From Acinetobacter suaedae (GTDB lineage: Bacteria > Pseudomonadota > Gammaproteobacteria > Pseudomonadales > Moraxellaceae), in the NCBI RefSeq assembly GCF_008630915.1, contig NZ_CP043909.1, positions 2,170,001-2,234,000 on the forward strand: 64,000 bases of DNA, given 5' to 3'. Below, piece by piece: positions 34,959 to 42,883 of this stretch. Made by a program: the position numbers and the translations under genes. Every line of letters begins with the position of its first letter. Within the stretch, counting starts at the first letter, position 1. The notes beneath the pieces were generated by a model. The model was given only the letters and a program-made list of their open reading frames with translations. It had not been told where the DNA came from and did not search any database.

Positions 34959-37388
34959 ATGTCTGAATATATTATGAATAATGAAACTAACTTAGAGCCG
35001 CAGGTTCCAAGTGTATTACCACTATTGGCGTTACGTGATGTTGTGGTTTACCCACACATGCAAATTGCGCTCTTCGTGGGTCGTGAAAAATCGATCAATG
35101 CAGTGGATGTGGCTCGTAACAGTGACAATTTAGTATTTGTAGTTGCGCAAAAAGATTCGCTTACAGAAGAAATTGATCACGATAATCTCTATCAATATGG
35201 AACCGTGGCTAAAATCGTACAGGTTGTAAATCATGAAAATGATGAAAACTGTATTAAGGTGCTGATTGAAGGCCTACATCGTTCTAAATTAGAACGTATT
35301 ATTGACGGGGAACAATACTTAACTGCTGAGCATCACCTTAGTCCAATGACGGTTGCATTGGATCAAGAGACTCAAGAAACTCGCTTAAATGAATTACGCA
35401 CCCTATTTGCTCAATATGCTGAAGCAAAACTACGTAATGCGCGTGAGTTGGTTGCAGCAGCAAATAAAATCGAAGACTTATTACAACTTATGTTCTTCGT
35501 TGCAACTCGTGTGCCTTTAAATATTGAAGTGAAACAAAAATTTTTAGAGCACGATGAGTTTGAAGCACATTTGCAAGAGTTAATGAGCTATTTGATGAAT
35601 CAATCTGCTGAACAGCAAATTGAGCAAACGCTACATGACAGCGTAAAACGTCAAATGGAAAAGAATCAGCGTGAATACTTTCTCAATGAAAAGATGAAAG
35701 TTATTCAGCGTGAACTTTCTGATATGAATGGTGGCGCTGAAGATGACGTTGCTGAAATTGAGAAACGTCTTGCTGAAGCAGATTTACCTGAGCATGTACG
35801 CAAAAAAGCGGAGGCTGAGTTTCGTAAACTGAAAGCAATGCAACCTGCTTCAAGCGAAGCAGCTGTGGTGCGTAATTATCTAGAAGTAATTTTAGATACA
35901 CCTTGGAATAAAGCCAGCAAAGTCAGTATTAACTTGGCAAAAGCACAAGAAATTCTTGATGCTGACCATTATGGCTTAGATGATGTCAAAGATCGTATCG
36001 TAGAGTATCTCGCAGTCCAGTCTCGCGTGAAAAAACTCAAAGGTCCGATTCTATGTCTAGTGGGTCCTCCAGGTGTAGGTAAAACATCACTAGGTGAATC
36101 AGTTGCGAAAGCAACAGGTCGTGAATTTGTTCGTATGGCACTCGGTGGTGTCCGTGACGAAGCTGAAATTCGTGGTCACCGTCGTACCTATATTGGTGCG
36201 ATGCCAGGTAAAATTGTGCAGTCTTTAACGAAAGTTGGCGTAAAGAATCCACTATTCTTGCTCGATGAAATCGACAAGATGGCACAAGATTATCGTGGTG
36301 ATCCAGCTTCTGCATTGCTTGAAGTTCTTGATCCATCACAAAATAGTAAATTTAACGACCACTACTTAGATCTTGATCTTGACCTTTCAGAAGTGATGTT
36401 CATCTGTACAGCGAATAGCATGAACATTCCTGAAGCTTTACTAGATCGTATGGAAGTGATCCGTCTACCGGGTTATACCGAAGATGAGAAAGTAAACATT
36501 GCTGAGCGCTACCTTGTGCCTAAGGCAATCAAGAACAATGGTTTACGTACAAAAGAGTTAACAATTCATGAAGAAGCAATTCGTGATATTGTACAACGCT
36601 ATACTCGTGAAGCTGGTGTGCGTAACTTAGAACGTGAAGTATCAAAAATTGCACGTAAAGTTGTAAAAGAAGCAGTCAGCAAAAAGTCTAAAAACTTACA
36701 AGTTGATGTGACCTCTGCTAATCTTCCGACATACTTAGGTCCACATAAATTTGACTTTGGTATGGCAGAAGAAGAAGCTCAAGTCGGTCGTGTGAATGGT
36801 TTGGCTTGGACTTCGGTTGGTGGTGAGTTATTGACGATTGAAGTTGCGGCAGTAAAAGGTAAAGGTAAATTCATTACGACGGGTTCACTCGGTGATGTAA
36901 TGAAAGAATCTATTACAACCGCGATGACATTAGTCCGTACTCGGGCAGATGAATTAGGTATCGAATCTTCTCGTTTTGAAGAGACCGATGTTCATGTTCA
37001 CTTACCTGAAGGCGCAACACCAAAAGATGGACCGTCTGCTGGTTTAGCGCTCACAACTGCTCTAGTCTCTGCATTTACAGGCATTGCAATTCGTCCAGAC
37101 ATCGCCATGACAGGTGAAACTAGTCTAGGTGGTCGAGCCATGCGCATTGGGGGATTAAAAGAGAAACTTCTTGCAGCACATCGCGGTGGCATTAAGTTAG
37201 TATTTATCCCACAAGATAATGTTCGTGACTTAGATGAGATTCCAGACAATGTCAAAGAAGGCTTAGAAATCAAAGCGGTGAAAAGCATTGATGAAATCTT
37301 ACCTCTTGCTTTGACTGATACGCCTAAGCCTTTGCCAAAAACACCGATTGTAAAACCGGTGGAAGATGCAAAAGCAGCACGTCACTAA
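34959..37388 (+). CDS. lon: ATP-dependent protease Lon
   Basis: 809-aa cytoplasmic AAA+ serine protease that degrades misfolded and regulatory proteins. N-terminal substrate domain ('LPLLALRDVVVYPHMQIALFVGRE'), Walker A 'GPPGVGKTS', Walker B 'LFLLDEIDKM', and the protease domain with catalytic Ser in 'PKDGPSAGLAL' (about 693) and Lys in 'GGLKEKLLAA' (about 736). An in-frame ATG lies 54 nt upstream, but ATG 34959 has a TAGGAG box at the right distance and gives the usual N-terminus. It ends in an intrinsic terminator at 37401-37430. Confidence 0.97.
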   Translation: MSEYIMNNETNLEPQVPSVLPLLALRDVVVYPHMQIALFVGREKSINAVDVARNSDNLVFVVAQKDSLTEEIDHDNLYQYGTVAKIVQVVNHENDENCIKVLIEGLHRSKLERIIDGEQYLTAEHHLSPMTVALDQETQETRLNELRTLFAQYAEAKLRNARELVAAANKIEDLLQLMFFVATRVPLNIEVKQKFLEHDEFEAHLQELMSYLMNQSAEQQIEQTLHDSVKRQMEKNQREYFLNEKMKVIQRELSDMNGGAEDDVAEIEKRLAEADLPEHVRKKAEAEFRKLKAMQPASSEAAVVRNYLEVILDTPWNKASKVSINLAKAQEILDADHYGLDDVKDRIVEYLAVQSRVKKLKGPILCLVGPPGVGKTSLGESVAKATGREFVRMALGGVRDEAEIRGHRRTYIGAMPGKIVQSLTKVGVKNPLFLLDEIDKMAQDYRGDPASALLEVLDPSQNSKFNDHYLDLDLDLSEVMFICTANSMNIPEALLDRMEVIRLPGYTEDEKVNIAERYLVPKAIKNNGLRTKELTIHEEAIRDIVQRYTREAGVRNLEREVSKIARKVVKEAVSKKSKNLQVDVTSANLPTYLGPHKFDFGMAEEEAQVGRVNGLAWTSVGGELLTIEVAAVKGKGKFITTGSLGDVMKESITTAMTLVRTRADELGIESSRFEETDVHVHLPEGATPKDGPSAGLALTTALVSAFTGIAIRPDIAMTGETSLGGRAMRIGGLKEKLLAAHRGGIKLVFIPQDNVRDLDEIPDNVKEGLEIKAVKSIDEILPLALTDTPKPLPKTPIVKPVEDAKAARH

Positions 37389-37400
37389 TTATTTATCAAT

Positions 37401-37430
37401 AAAAAAGAGAGCTACAGCTCTCTTTTTTTG
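37401..37430 (+). terminator. Intrinsic terminator of lon
   Basis: Stem aaaaaagagagct / agctctctttttt followed by a T-run, 13 nt after the lon stop codon. Confidence 0.9.
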
Positions 37431-37443
37431 TTACATAATTTGG

Positions 37444-37471
37444 TTGAAAAATAACCCGCATATTGCATAAT
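37444..37471 (+). promoter_or_regulatory. Sigma-70 promoter between lon and rlmH
   Basis: -35 TTGAAA (37444-37449), 16-bp spacer, -10 CATAAT (37466-37471), each 5/6 to consensus and located just after the lon terminator. The predicted start is near 37478, upstream of two hairpins. Confidence 0.6.
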
Positions 37472-37477
37472 AAAATA

Positions 37478-37596
37478 GAGTCGATAAAAACAAAGGCTAA
37501 GTTTGGCTCATGTGCAACTCATTTTTTAGTATCATCTGAACTCCAGACAGATGATACTTTGATCGCAGCTCATACGCGTTTTGAGCTGCGTTTTTT
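37478..37596 (+). ncRNA. Candidate small RNA between lon and rlmH
   Basis: A roughly 120-nt transcript is predicted from a strong promoter (37444-37471) to a strong terminator. It would contain an 11-bp perfect stem agtatcatctg / cagatgatact (37528-37558) and then a terminator hairpin cgcagctca / tgagctgcg (37564-37590) with six T. There is no open frame with a ribosome-binding site in this span. The lon transcript already ends at 37430 and rlmH starts at 37712, so this terminator otherwise has no gene to serve. I do not recognise a known family with confidence. Confidence 0.55.
37564..37596 (+). terminator. Intrinsic terminator of the candidate small RNA
   Basis: 9-bp GC-rich stem cgcagctca / tgagctgcg, loop tacgcgttt, then TTTTTT. 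Confidence 0.85.
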
Positions 37597-37711
37597 ATGG
37601 TCAAGATAACTCTCTAATTTGTCTTTTTTATGACAAGATAAACCACTGTACTCCCCCATGGCATGACTGCAAGCTTTATAATGCACTTAATTTTATAAAT
37701 GAAACGAAACT

Positions 37712-38191
37712 ATGAAAATTCGCATTCTGACGATTGGTCAAAAAATGCCTGCATGGGTGATTACTGGGTTTGAGGATTATTTCAAGCGAATTCAACCTTT
37801 TGTACAAACACAGGTGGTTGAGTTACCCATGGCGAAGCGCGGAAAAAATGATTCAGAAGCAGATATTTTAAAATACTGTCAAATTGAAGGTGATAGTATT
37901 TTAAATGCGATCAAACCCAATGAAACCTTGATCGCACTAGAAGTAGGTGGCCGTGAATTAAGCACTGAAAAACTCGCAGATACCATGAAACAATGGATGC
38001 TTGAAGGCAATGATGTCGTGCTAGCCATAGGAGGCCCCGATGGACATTCTGATGCCGTACGCAAGGCTGCAGCTTGGCATTGGTCGTTATCAAAGCTCAC
38101 CATGCCCCACCCAATGGTACGTATTTTATTAATCGAGCAGTTGTATCGAGCGATGAGTATCAATCACAATCACCCCTATCATCGCGCCTGA
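37712..38191 (+). CDS. rlmH: 23S rRNA pseudouridine(1915) N3-methyltransferase RlmH
   Basis: 159-aa SPOUT methyltransferase acting on m3-pseudouridine 1915 in helix 69 of 23S rRNA in assembled ribosomes. Recognised by the N-terminal 'MKIRILTIGQKMPAWV', 'LIALEVGGRELSTEKLA', the SAM-binding knot 'LAIGGPDGHSDAVRK', and the C-terminal 'LPHPMVRILLIEQLYRAMSI'-like segment with its terminal HPYHRA motif. It stands in its own small unit downstream of the candidate small RNA. Confidence 0.95.
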   Translation: MKIRILTIGQKMPAWVITGFEDYFKRIQPFVQTQVVELPMAKRGKNDSEADILKYCQIEGDSILNAIKPNETLIALEVGGRELSTEKLADTMKQWMLEGNDVVLAIGGPDGHSDAVRKAAAWHWSLSKLTMPHPMVRILLIEQLYRAMSINHNHPYHRA

Positions 38192-38297
38192 TTTAAACAG
38201 TGTTCTGATTTAAGAACAATCTGTTGAAGCCTATCAACTTTTAAATTGTGCTGATCTTTGTCACCATAGGCGTATATTTCCATTCAGGTGCTTGATT

Positions 38298-39071
38298 ATG
38301 AATCTGCAAACATTACCAGGGTTATTTATCTCTCATGGTTCACCAATGCTTGCACTTGATCCTGAGCAAGTTGGACCAGCTTTACATCGCCTGAGTCATA
38401 ATCTTCCAAAACCACAAGCGATCATTGTCATGTCTGCTCACTGGGAAAGTCAGGCTTTGGAAGTCAGCACATCTACACGACCACAAACTTGGCATGACTT
38501 TAGAGGTTTCCCTCCAGAGCTATATCGAATTCGTTACCCTGCTGCCGGTGCACCTGACTTAGCAGAAAAAATACTGGCACTATTTGCAGAAGCTGGAATA
38601 TCTGCACATGCAAATAGTACACGGCCACGAGATCATGGTGTCTGGATGCCTTTGTTGCATATGTATCCAGATGCAGATATTCCTGTAATTGAAATTTCAC
38701 TTCCGATCTCGATGAGTTCCGATGATATTTATAAAATCGGGCAAATCCTTGCTCCCTTGAGAGAACAACAAATTTTACTGATTGGTTCAGGTAGTATTAC
38801 CCACAACCTTGCTGAACTGTCATGGCAAGCAGATGCCGATATACCGGTTTGGGCAAGTACTTTCCGTAATGCTGTTGTGAATAGACTTTCCCATCAAAAT
38901 TATGATGCAGTTCTCGATTGGCCATCATTACCATATGTACAGCGTAACCATCCAACACTCGAACATTTTGCACCACTATTTTTTGCGATGGGAACAGGTA
39001 ACCGTTTCAACATCGTCCATAGTAGTTTCTCCATGGGATCCTTAGGAATGGATATTTATCGCTTTGATTAG
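38298..39071 (+). CDS. Class III extradiol dioxygenase, DODA/YgiD type
   Basis: 257-aa LigB-superfamily enzyme. Non-haem metal and catalytic histidines are visible in 'LFISHGSPMLAL', 'VMSAHWESQAL', 'RPRDHGVWMPLLHMY' and 'IGSGSITHNLAEL'. The family opens aromatic rings such as DOPA or catechols with Fe2+ or Zn2+; the physiological substrate in bacteria is generally unknown. ATG 38298 is preferred because an AGGTG box lies about 8 nt upstream; a TTG codon two triplets earlier is in frame. It stands alone between rlmH and the META lipoprotein gene. Confidence 0.88.
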   Translation: MNLQTLPGLFISHGSPMLALDPEQVGPALHRLSHNLPKPQAIIVMSAHWESQALEVSTSTRPQTWHDFRGFPPELYRIRYPAAGAPDLAEKILALFAEAGISAHANSTRPRDHGVWMPLLHMYPDADIPVIEISLPISMSSDDIYKIGQILAPLREQQILLIGSGSITHNLAELSWQADADIPVWASTFRNAVVNRLSHQNYDAVLDWPSLPYVQRNHPTLEHFAPLFFAMGTGNRFNIVHSSFSMGSLGMDIYRFD

Positions 39072-39186
39072 TTCGCTAATCATATAACTTATCCAAATTC
39101 ATATTTCTGAACAATTACTCTAAAGAAGTGGTTTTTCATGTTAGTTAATCCACTAAAACTTCTATACTTTTATCATATTTTACAAA

Positions 39187-39216
39187 TTGACACATTTAAC
39201 AAACTTAATGCATAAC
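39187..39216 (+). promoter_or_regulatory. Possible promoter of the META lipoprotein gene
   Basis: Perfect -35 TTGACA (39187-39192) with a weak -10 CATAAC (39211-39216) at 18-bp spacing, about 70 bp upstream of the start codon. Confidence 0.35.
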
Positions 39217-39286
39217 GTGCTGCCATGCGCTTCATTTAAGAATACTTTAAGCTAATACCTGCTATTTTTTATGTGTTGTTTAAAAA

Positions 39287-40396
39287 ATGAAAATCAAATA
39301 CTTAATCCTTGCTTTACTCCCTTTTTCTTTGATGGCTTGTCAAACGGTGCAAAATGTTGCAGATCATGTAAGCGCTGAAGTCAACAATGCTGCTGCAAAA
39401 AAACTTACTGATTATCGTTGGACTTATCAAGCATCAACAGCATCTAAGCCATTGGTACTAAACTTTAATAATAACCAACAACTATCAATCCAAACTGGCT
39501 GTAATGGCCAAGGCGGCACATGGAAGGTTGAAGGCGGCAATACCATCGTAACGTCAGCACTTGTATCAACGATGATGGCGTGCTCTGATGATTTAATGCA
39601 GCAAGAACGCTTATCAGCAGATATTTTTAGTGAGAAAAAAGTACCATTCCAAGTCAGTACAGCAGATAACCAAGCAATTTTGACTGTAACCGATAGTAAA
39701 GGTCAAAAACACGTATTTACAGGCGCTAAAATGACTGATAGTAAGCTTTTAACGAACTATACTTGGTCTTACCAATCAACTGAAACTAAAAAACCAATCG
39801 TTTTAAGTTTCTTGGATAACAATCGTTTATCTGTAGACACTGGTTGTAACCGTCAAAATACTTCTTGGAAAGTTGAAAATGATGTGATTGTTACAGGTGA
39901 TTTGGCTTCTACACTTATGGCGTGTGAACCTACACTGATGAAACAAGAACAATTCGCTGGCGATCTTTTACAAAAGCGCCAAATCCCATTTGAAATGAAT
40001 GTAAGCGACTTGGATCAACCGACTCTAGTGGTACGTGATACTAAAGGTCAAGCTTATACATTTGTTGGTAAAATGACACCTGAAGCGAAGTACCAAACTG
40101 AGCCAAAAACAGTATTTTTGGAAATCGCGCCAGAAACAAAATCATGTGTTGGCGTAGCACCACAAACTTGTATGCAAGTTCGTGAAATTAAGTATGATGA
40201 CAAAGGCATCAAAACTTATGCTGATAAAGACTGGTCACTTTACTATGGTCAAATTGAAGGATTTGAACATAATCCAAATCAACGTGTAATCGTTCGTGTT
40301 AAGCGTTTTGAAGTTAAAAACCCAGCAGCAGACCAATCAAGCCTAGCTGATGTATTAGATATGGTTGTTGAACAAGAAGTTGTTAAAAAGCCGTAA
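39287..40396 (+). CDS. Lipoprotein with two META domains and a DUF4377 domain
   Basis: 369-aa outer-envelope lipoprotein: lipobox 'FSLMAC' (Cys18). Two META (HslJ-like) domains follow, each with the 'TGCN' signature ('TGCNGQGGTWKVEG', residues about 40-135, and 'TGCNRQNTSWKVEN', about 150-250), then a DUF4377 domain ('VFLEIAPETKSCVG...CMQVREI', about 275-360). META domains occur in heat-shock and resistance-linked lipoproteins; the molecular role is not established. The two META copies probably arose by duplication. A strong bidirectional terminator follows. Confidence 0.87.
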   Translation: MKIKYLILALLPFSLMACQTVQNVADHVSAEVNNAAAKKLTDYRWTYQASTASKPLVLNFNNNQQLSIQTGCNGQGGTWKVEGGNTIVTSALVSTMMACSDDLMQQERLSADIFSEKKVPFQVSTADNQAILTVTDSKGQKHVFTGAKMTDSKLLTNYTWSYQSTETKKPIVLSFLDNNRLSVDTGCNRQNTSWKVENDVIVTGDLASTLMACEPTLMKQEQFAGDLLQKRQIPFEMNVSDLDQPTLVVRDTKGQAYTFVGKMTPEAKYQTEPKTVFLEIAPETKSCVGVAPQTCMQVREIKYDDKGIKTYADKDWSLYYGQIEGFEHNPNQRVIVRVKRFEVKNPAADQSSLADVLDMVVEQEVVKKP

Positions 40397-40407
40397 TACA
40401 TTGTTAT

Positions 40408-40440
40408 AAAAAAGATCCGATGTTTTCATCGGATCTTTTT
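40408..40440. terminator. Bidirectional terminator between the META lipoprotein and the T6SS island
   Basis: Stem aaaaaagatccgatg / catcggatctttttat with a TTTT loop and A/T tracts on both sides. It closes the META gene (+) and the minus-strand T6SS immunity array whose last stop is at 40473. Confidence 0.88.
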
Positions 40441-40472
40441 ATTTAAATTTCTTACACGACCTTCTATCTTTC

Positions 40473-40718
40473 TCATTTCTTATCAAAATAATCTTCTGGA
40501 TAGGGATCTGGACCTTTTAAATTTTTTCGATATTCCATGACACTAAATAGTCTGGTAAACCATTTATACTTGCTAAAGTTGCAGCAGCTCATACCACCTG
40601 ATTCTGAAAATAATGATACTAACGCTGTAGCACTTGCTTGTGATCTAAGCTTTGGGAGTTGACCTACAATGGCTTTAACAGACTCTATGTTTTGAACTAT
40701 GCCATAGCTGACTTTCAT
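40473..40718 (-). pseudogene. Truncated fourth copy of the probable T6SS immunity gene
   Basis: The first 40 or so codons match the first copy at 42878 almost exactly ('SVKAIVGQLPKLRSQASATALVSLFSESGGM'). Where the intact copies read GGMGAAATL, two G are missing, so the frame changes to 'SCCNFSKYKWFT' and the homologous frame ('AAATLASINGLPDY') continues out of phase until it stops. The remaining 81-aa frame ends in 'PDPYPEDYFDKK', unrelated to the other copies. No membrane segments remain. It looks like the decayed end of a tandem array. Its ATG overlaps the preceding stop by 1 nt. Confidence 0.75.
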
Positions 40719-41440
40719 TATCGATCAACTAAAGGCTGTGGATCATAATCTAAAAACTGAGTATAATCATGCACATCCTCATAAATACGATCTGTTTCTT
40801 TATCCTCATACGGTTGAGGATCATTTTTTATAAGCGCTTTATTTAGTGCATCTATATCTTTAACCCCAAGTATTTTATAAATTCGCTCTGACTCCTGTGC
40901 ATAACCTCTAAATTGTTTTTTTATACTTTCTCCAAGAAAAGAAATTATTATTGCAAAAATAATTAATCCTGATAAAAATAAAAATAAATCAAATCCTAAA
41001 AAAATTAATCCTAAAGCCATAAGCGTATTAATTCCAACATACATAAATAGAGTATTCTTATTATGAGCTTTATCGGAGATAGCCACAGTATGGCCAAAAG
41101 GAACAGCCATACCCAGTAATTTATTATTTTTATTCATGATTGCAAGTACATTAAAGTTCTGTTCTATATCCTCATCATAGACAACATAAACTTCTTCACC
41201 TTCTTTAAAAAATACCCCTGTAAACGCAGCGTAGAATGCTTCCCCATCAATTTCAAAATGAATATAGTAGCCTGGAAAGCCATTGATACCACTTAATGTT
41301 GCAGCTGCTCCCATACCTCCAGATTCAGCAAACATCGACACCAAAGCAGTTGCTCTCGCCTGTGTCCTTAGTTTGGGTAGCTCACTAACTATTGCATCGA
41401 CAAATTGGAGATTTTGAACTATGCCATAGATGACTTTCAT
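40718..41440 (-). CDS. Probable T6SS immunity membrane protein, third copy (intact)
   Basis: 240-aa protein: a soluble N-terminal domain ('VYGIVQNLQFV'-like start, 'SGGMGAAATLSGINGFPGYYIHFEIDGEAFYAAFTG', 'KEGEEVYVVYDEDIEQNFNVLAIMN'), two hydrophobic segments near residues 125-170, and a cytoplasmic tail ('SIKKQFRGYAQESERIYKILGV', ending 'DPQPLVDR'). It is one of four tandem paralogues immediately downstream of a VasX-like effector, so immunity against that effector or relatives is the likely role. Similar proteins are sometimes labelled putative T6SS effectors; position and membrane topology favour immunity here. Its start overlaps the stop of the previous copy by 1 nt. Confidence 0.7.
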   Translation of the reverse strand: MKVIYGIVQNLQFVDAIVSELPKLRTQARATALVSMFAESGGMGAAATLSGINGFPGYYIHFEIDGEAFYAAFTGVFFKEGEEVYVVYDEDIEQNFNVLAIMNKNNKLLGMAVPFGHTVAISDKAHNKNTLFMYVGINTLMALGLIFLGFDLFLFLSGLIIFAIIISFLGESIKKQFRGYAQESERIYKILGVKDIDALNKALIKNDPQPYEDKETDRIYEDVHDYTQFLDYDPQPLVDR

Positions 41441-41688
41441 TATCGATCAACTAAAGGCTGTGGATCATAATCTATAAACTGTGTATAATCATGCACTTCC
41501 TCATAAACACGATCTGTTTCTTTATCCTCATATGGCTGAGGATTATTTTTTATAAGCATTTTATTTAGTGCATCTATATCTGTAACCCCAAGTATTTTAT
41601 AAATTCGCTCTGACTCCTGTGCATAACCTCTAAATTGTTTTTTTATACTATGTCCTATTGAAAACATTAATACCATCGAAAAAACTAC

Positions 41689-41702
41689 TATATATATATA
41701 TA
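41689..41702 (-). repeat. (TA)7 dinucleotide tract in the second immunity copy
   Basis: Fourteen bases of TA repeat within the region coding for a membrane segment. Seven units leave the upstream and downstream parts out of frame; six or nine would put them in frame (given 8 or 11 G at 41756-41765). Confidence 0.85.
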
Positions 41703-41755
41703 TTCCATATTATCCATGCCAACAAAATAAGCCATTATACAGCCACCTATCGCTG

Positions 41756-41765
41756 CCCCCCCCCC
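41756..41765 (-). repeat. G10 homopolymer tract in the second immunity copy
   Basis: Ten consecutive C on the plus strand, i.e. G10 in the coding strand. It begins with the G of an ATG codon and forces a stop at CAG CGA TAG. Tracts of this length are typical of slipped-strand phase variation; miscounting during sequencing is also possible. Confidence 0.85.
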
Positions 41766-42143
41766 ATAAATACAGTATTCTTATTATGAGCCTTATCGGA
41801 GATAGCCACAGTATGGCCAAAAGGAACAACCATACCCAGTAATTTATTATTTTTATTCATGATCGCAAGTACATTAAAGTTCTGTTCTATATCCTCATCA
41901 TAGACAACATAAACCTCTTCACCTTCTTTAAAAAATATCCCTGTAAACGCAGCGTAGAATGCTTCCCCATCAATCTCAAAATGAATATAGTAGCCAGGAA
42001 AGCCATTGATACCACTTAATGTTGCAGCTGCTCCCATACCACCTGATTCAGCAAACATCGACACCAAAGCAGTTGCTGTCGCCTGTGATCTCAGTTTGGG
42101 TAGATCGCCAACTATTGCATCGACAAATTGGAGATTTTGGACT

Positions 42144-42878
42144 TTACCGTAGATGACTTTCATCAATTTTTACATCTACTAGTGGCTGAGGGTCATAAGA
42201 TAAAAACTGTGTATAATTATAAACATCGTCATACATACGATTGTTTTCATCTATATAGGCTTTCATTCCTGTTTTTTCTAGATCTTTTAGATCAGTTATC
42301 CCAAGTATTTTATAAATTCGTTCAGACTCTTCTGCATATCCTCTAAATTGTTTTTTAACACTGTATCCAACTGATAATGAAATAATAAAGGCAATCATTG
42401 TGTAATATATATATATATATATATCTTTTACACCTGATAATAGACCTGCGATTAAACCAAATATTGAAATTGCAATTCCCATATTTATACTTGTTCTATT
42501 ATGAGACTTATCGGACATAATCACTGTCTGTCCAAAAGGAACAGCCATACCTAGTAATTTATTATTTTTATTCATGATCGCAAGTACATTAAAGTTTTGT
42601 TCTATATCTTCATCATAGACAACATAAACCTCTTCACCTTCTTTAAAAAATATCCCTGTAAAAGCCGCATAAAACTCAATATCATCAATATAAAAATGAA
42701 TGTAGTATCCCGATGAACCAGTAATCCCGCCCAAAGTTGCAGCAGCTCCCATACCACCTGATTCTGAAAATAATGATACTAACGCTGTAGCACTTGCTTG
42801 TGATCTAAGCTTTGGGAGTTGACCTACAATGGCTTTAACAGACTCAATATTTCTCACTATTCCGAAGATAACTTTCAT
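42144..42878 (-). CDS. Probable T6SS immunity membrane protein, first copy (intact)
   Basis: 244-aa protein with the same plan as the later copies: soluble N-terminal domain ('SGGMGAAATLGGITGSSGYYIHFYIDDIEFYAAFTG', 'EVYVVYDEDIEQNFNVLAIMN'), two hydrophobic segments ('MGIAISIFGLIAGLLSG' and 'YYTMIAFIISLSVGYSV') and a cytoplasmic tail ('KKQFRGYAEESERIYKILGI'). It begins 5 bp after the effector stop, the usual place for a cognate immunity gene. The loop between the two membrane segments is encoded by an (AT)10 run ('DIYIYIY'). The C-terminus differs from its siblings ('VDVKIDESHLR') and overlaps the start of the second copy by about 20 nt. Confidence 0.72.
   Translation of the reverse strand: MKVIFGIVRNIESVKAIVGQLPKLRSQASATALVSLFSESGGMGAAATLGGITGSSGYYIHFYIDDIEFYAAFTGIFFKEGEEVYVVYDEDIEQNFNVLAIMNKNNKLLGMAVPFGQTVIMSDKSHNRTSINMGIAISIFGLIAGLLSGVKDIYIYIYYTMIAFIISLSVGYSVKKQFRGYAEESERIYKILGITDLKDLEKTGMKAYIDENNRMYDDVYNYTQFLSYDPQPLVDVKIDESHLR
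42405..42424 (-). repeat. (AT)10 dinucleotide tract in the intact first immunity copy
   Basis: Twenty bases of AT repeat inside the coding region, translated as alternating Ile-Tyr. Gain or loss of one unit would shift the frame between the two membrane segments and cut off the protein. Confidence 0.88.
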
Positions 42879-42883
42879 CTAAA

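Larger units (their letters stand above)
41440..42163 (-). pseudogene. Second immunity copy, frameshifted at a G10 tract and a (TA)7 tract
   Basis: The N-terminal part (42163 to about 41765) is nearly identical to the third copy, then reads 'NTVFMGGG' into ten G and stops two codons later. The C-terminal part restarts in another frame at about 41676 ('SIKKQFRGYAQESERIYKIL...DPQPLVDR'). Joining the two needs a change in the G tract (8 or 11 G opens the frame) plus a change in the TA tract (6 or 9 units), which would give a membrane stretch 'AIGGCIMAYFVGMDN...' comparable to the intact copies. So the gene is off as sequenced, but by slippage-prone repeats rather than random decay. Confidence 0.8.

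Noticed and set aside
40718..42878. Annotation of the tandem membrane proteins as T6SS effectors
   Set aside because: Similar proteins may be labelled this way, but here they follow a separate VasX-like effector with its adaptor, are small, have paired membrane segments and are multiplied, which fits immunity better; not fully excluded.
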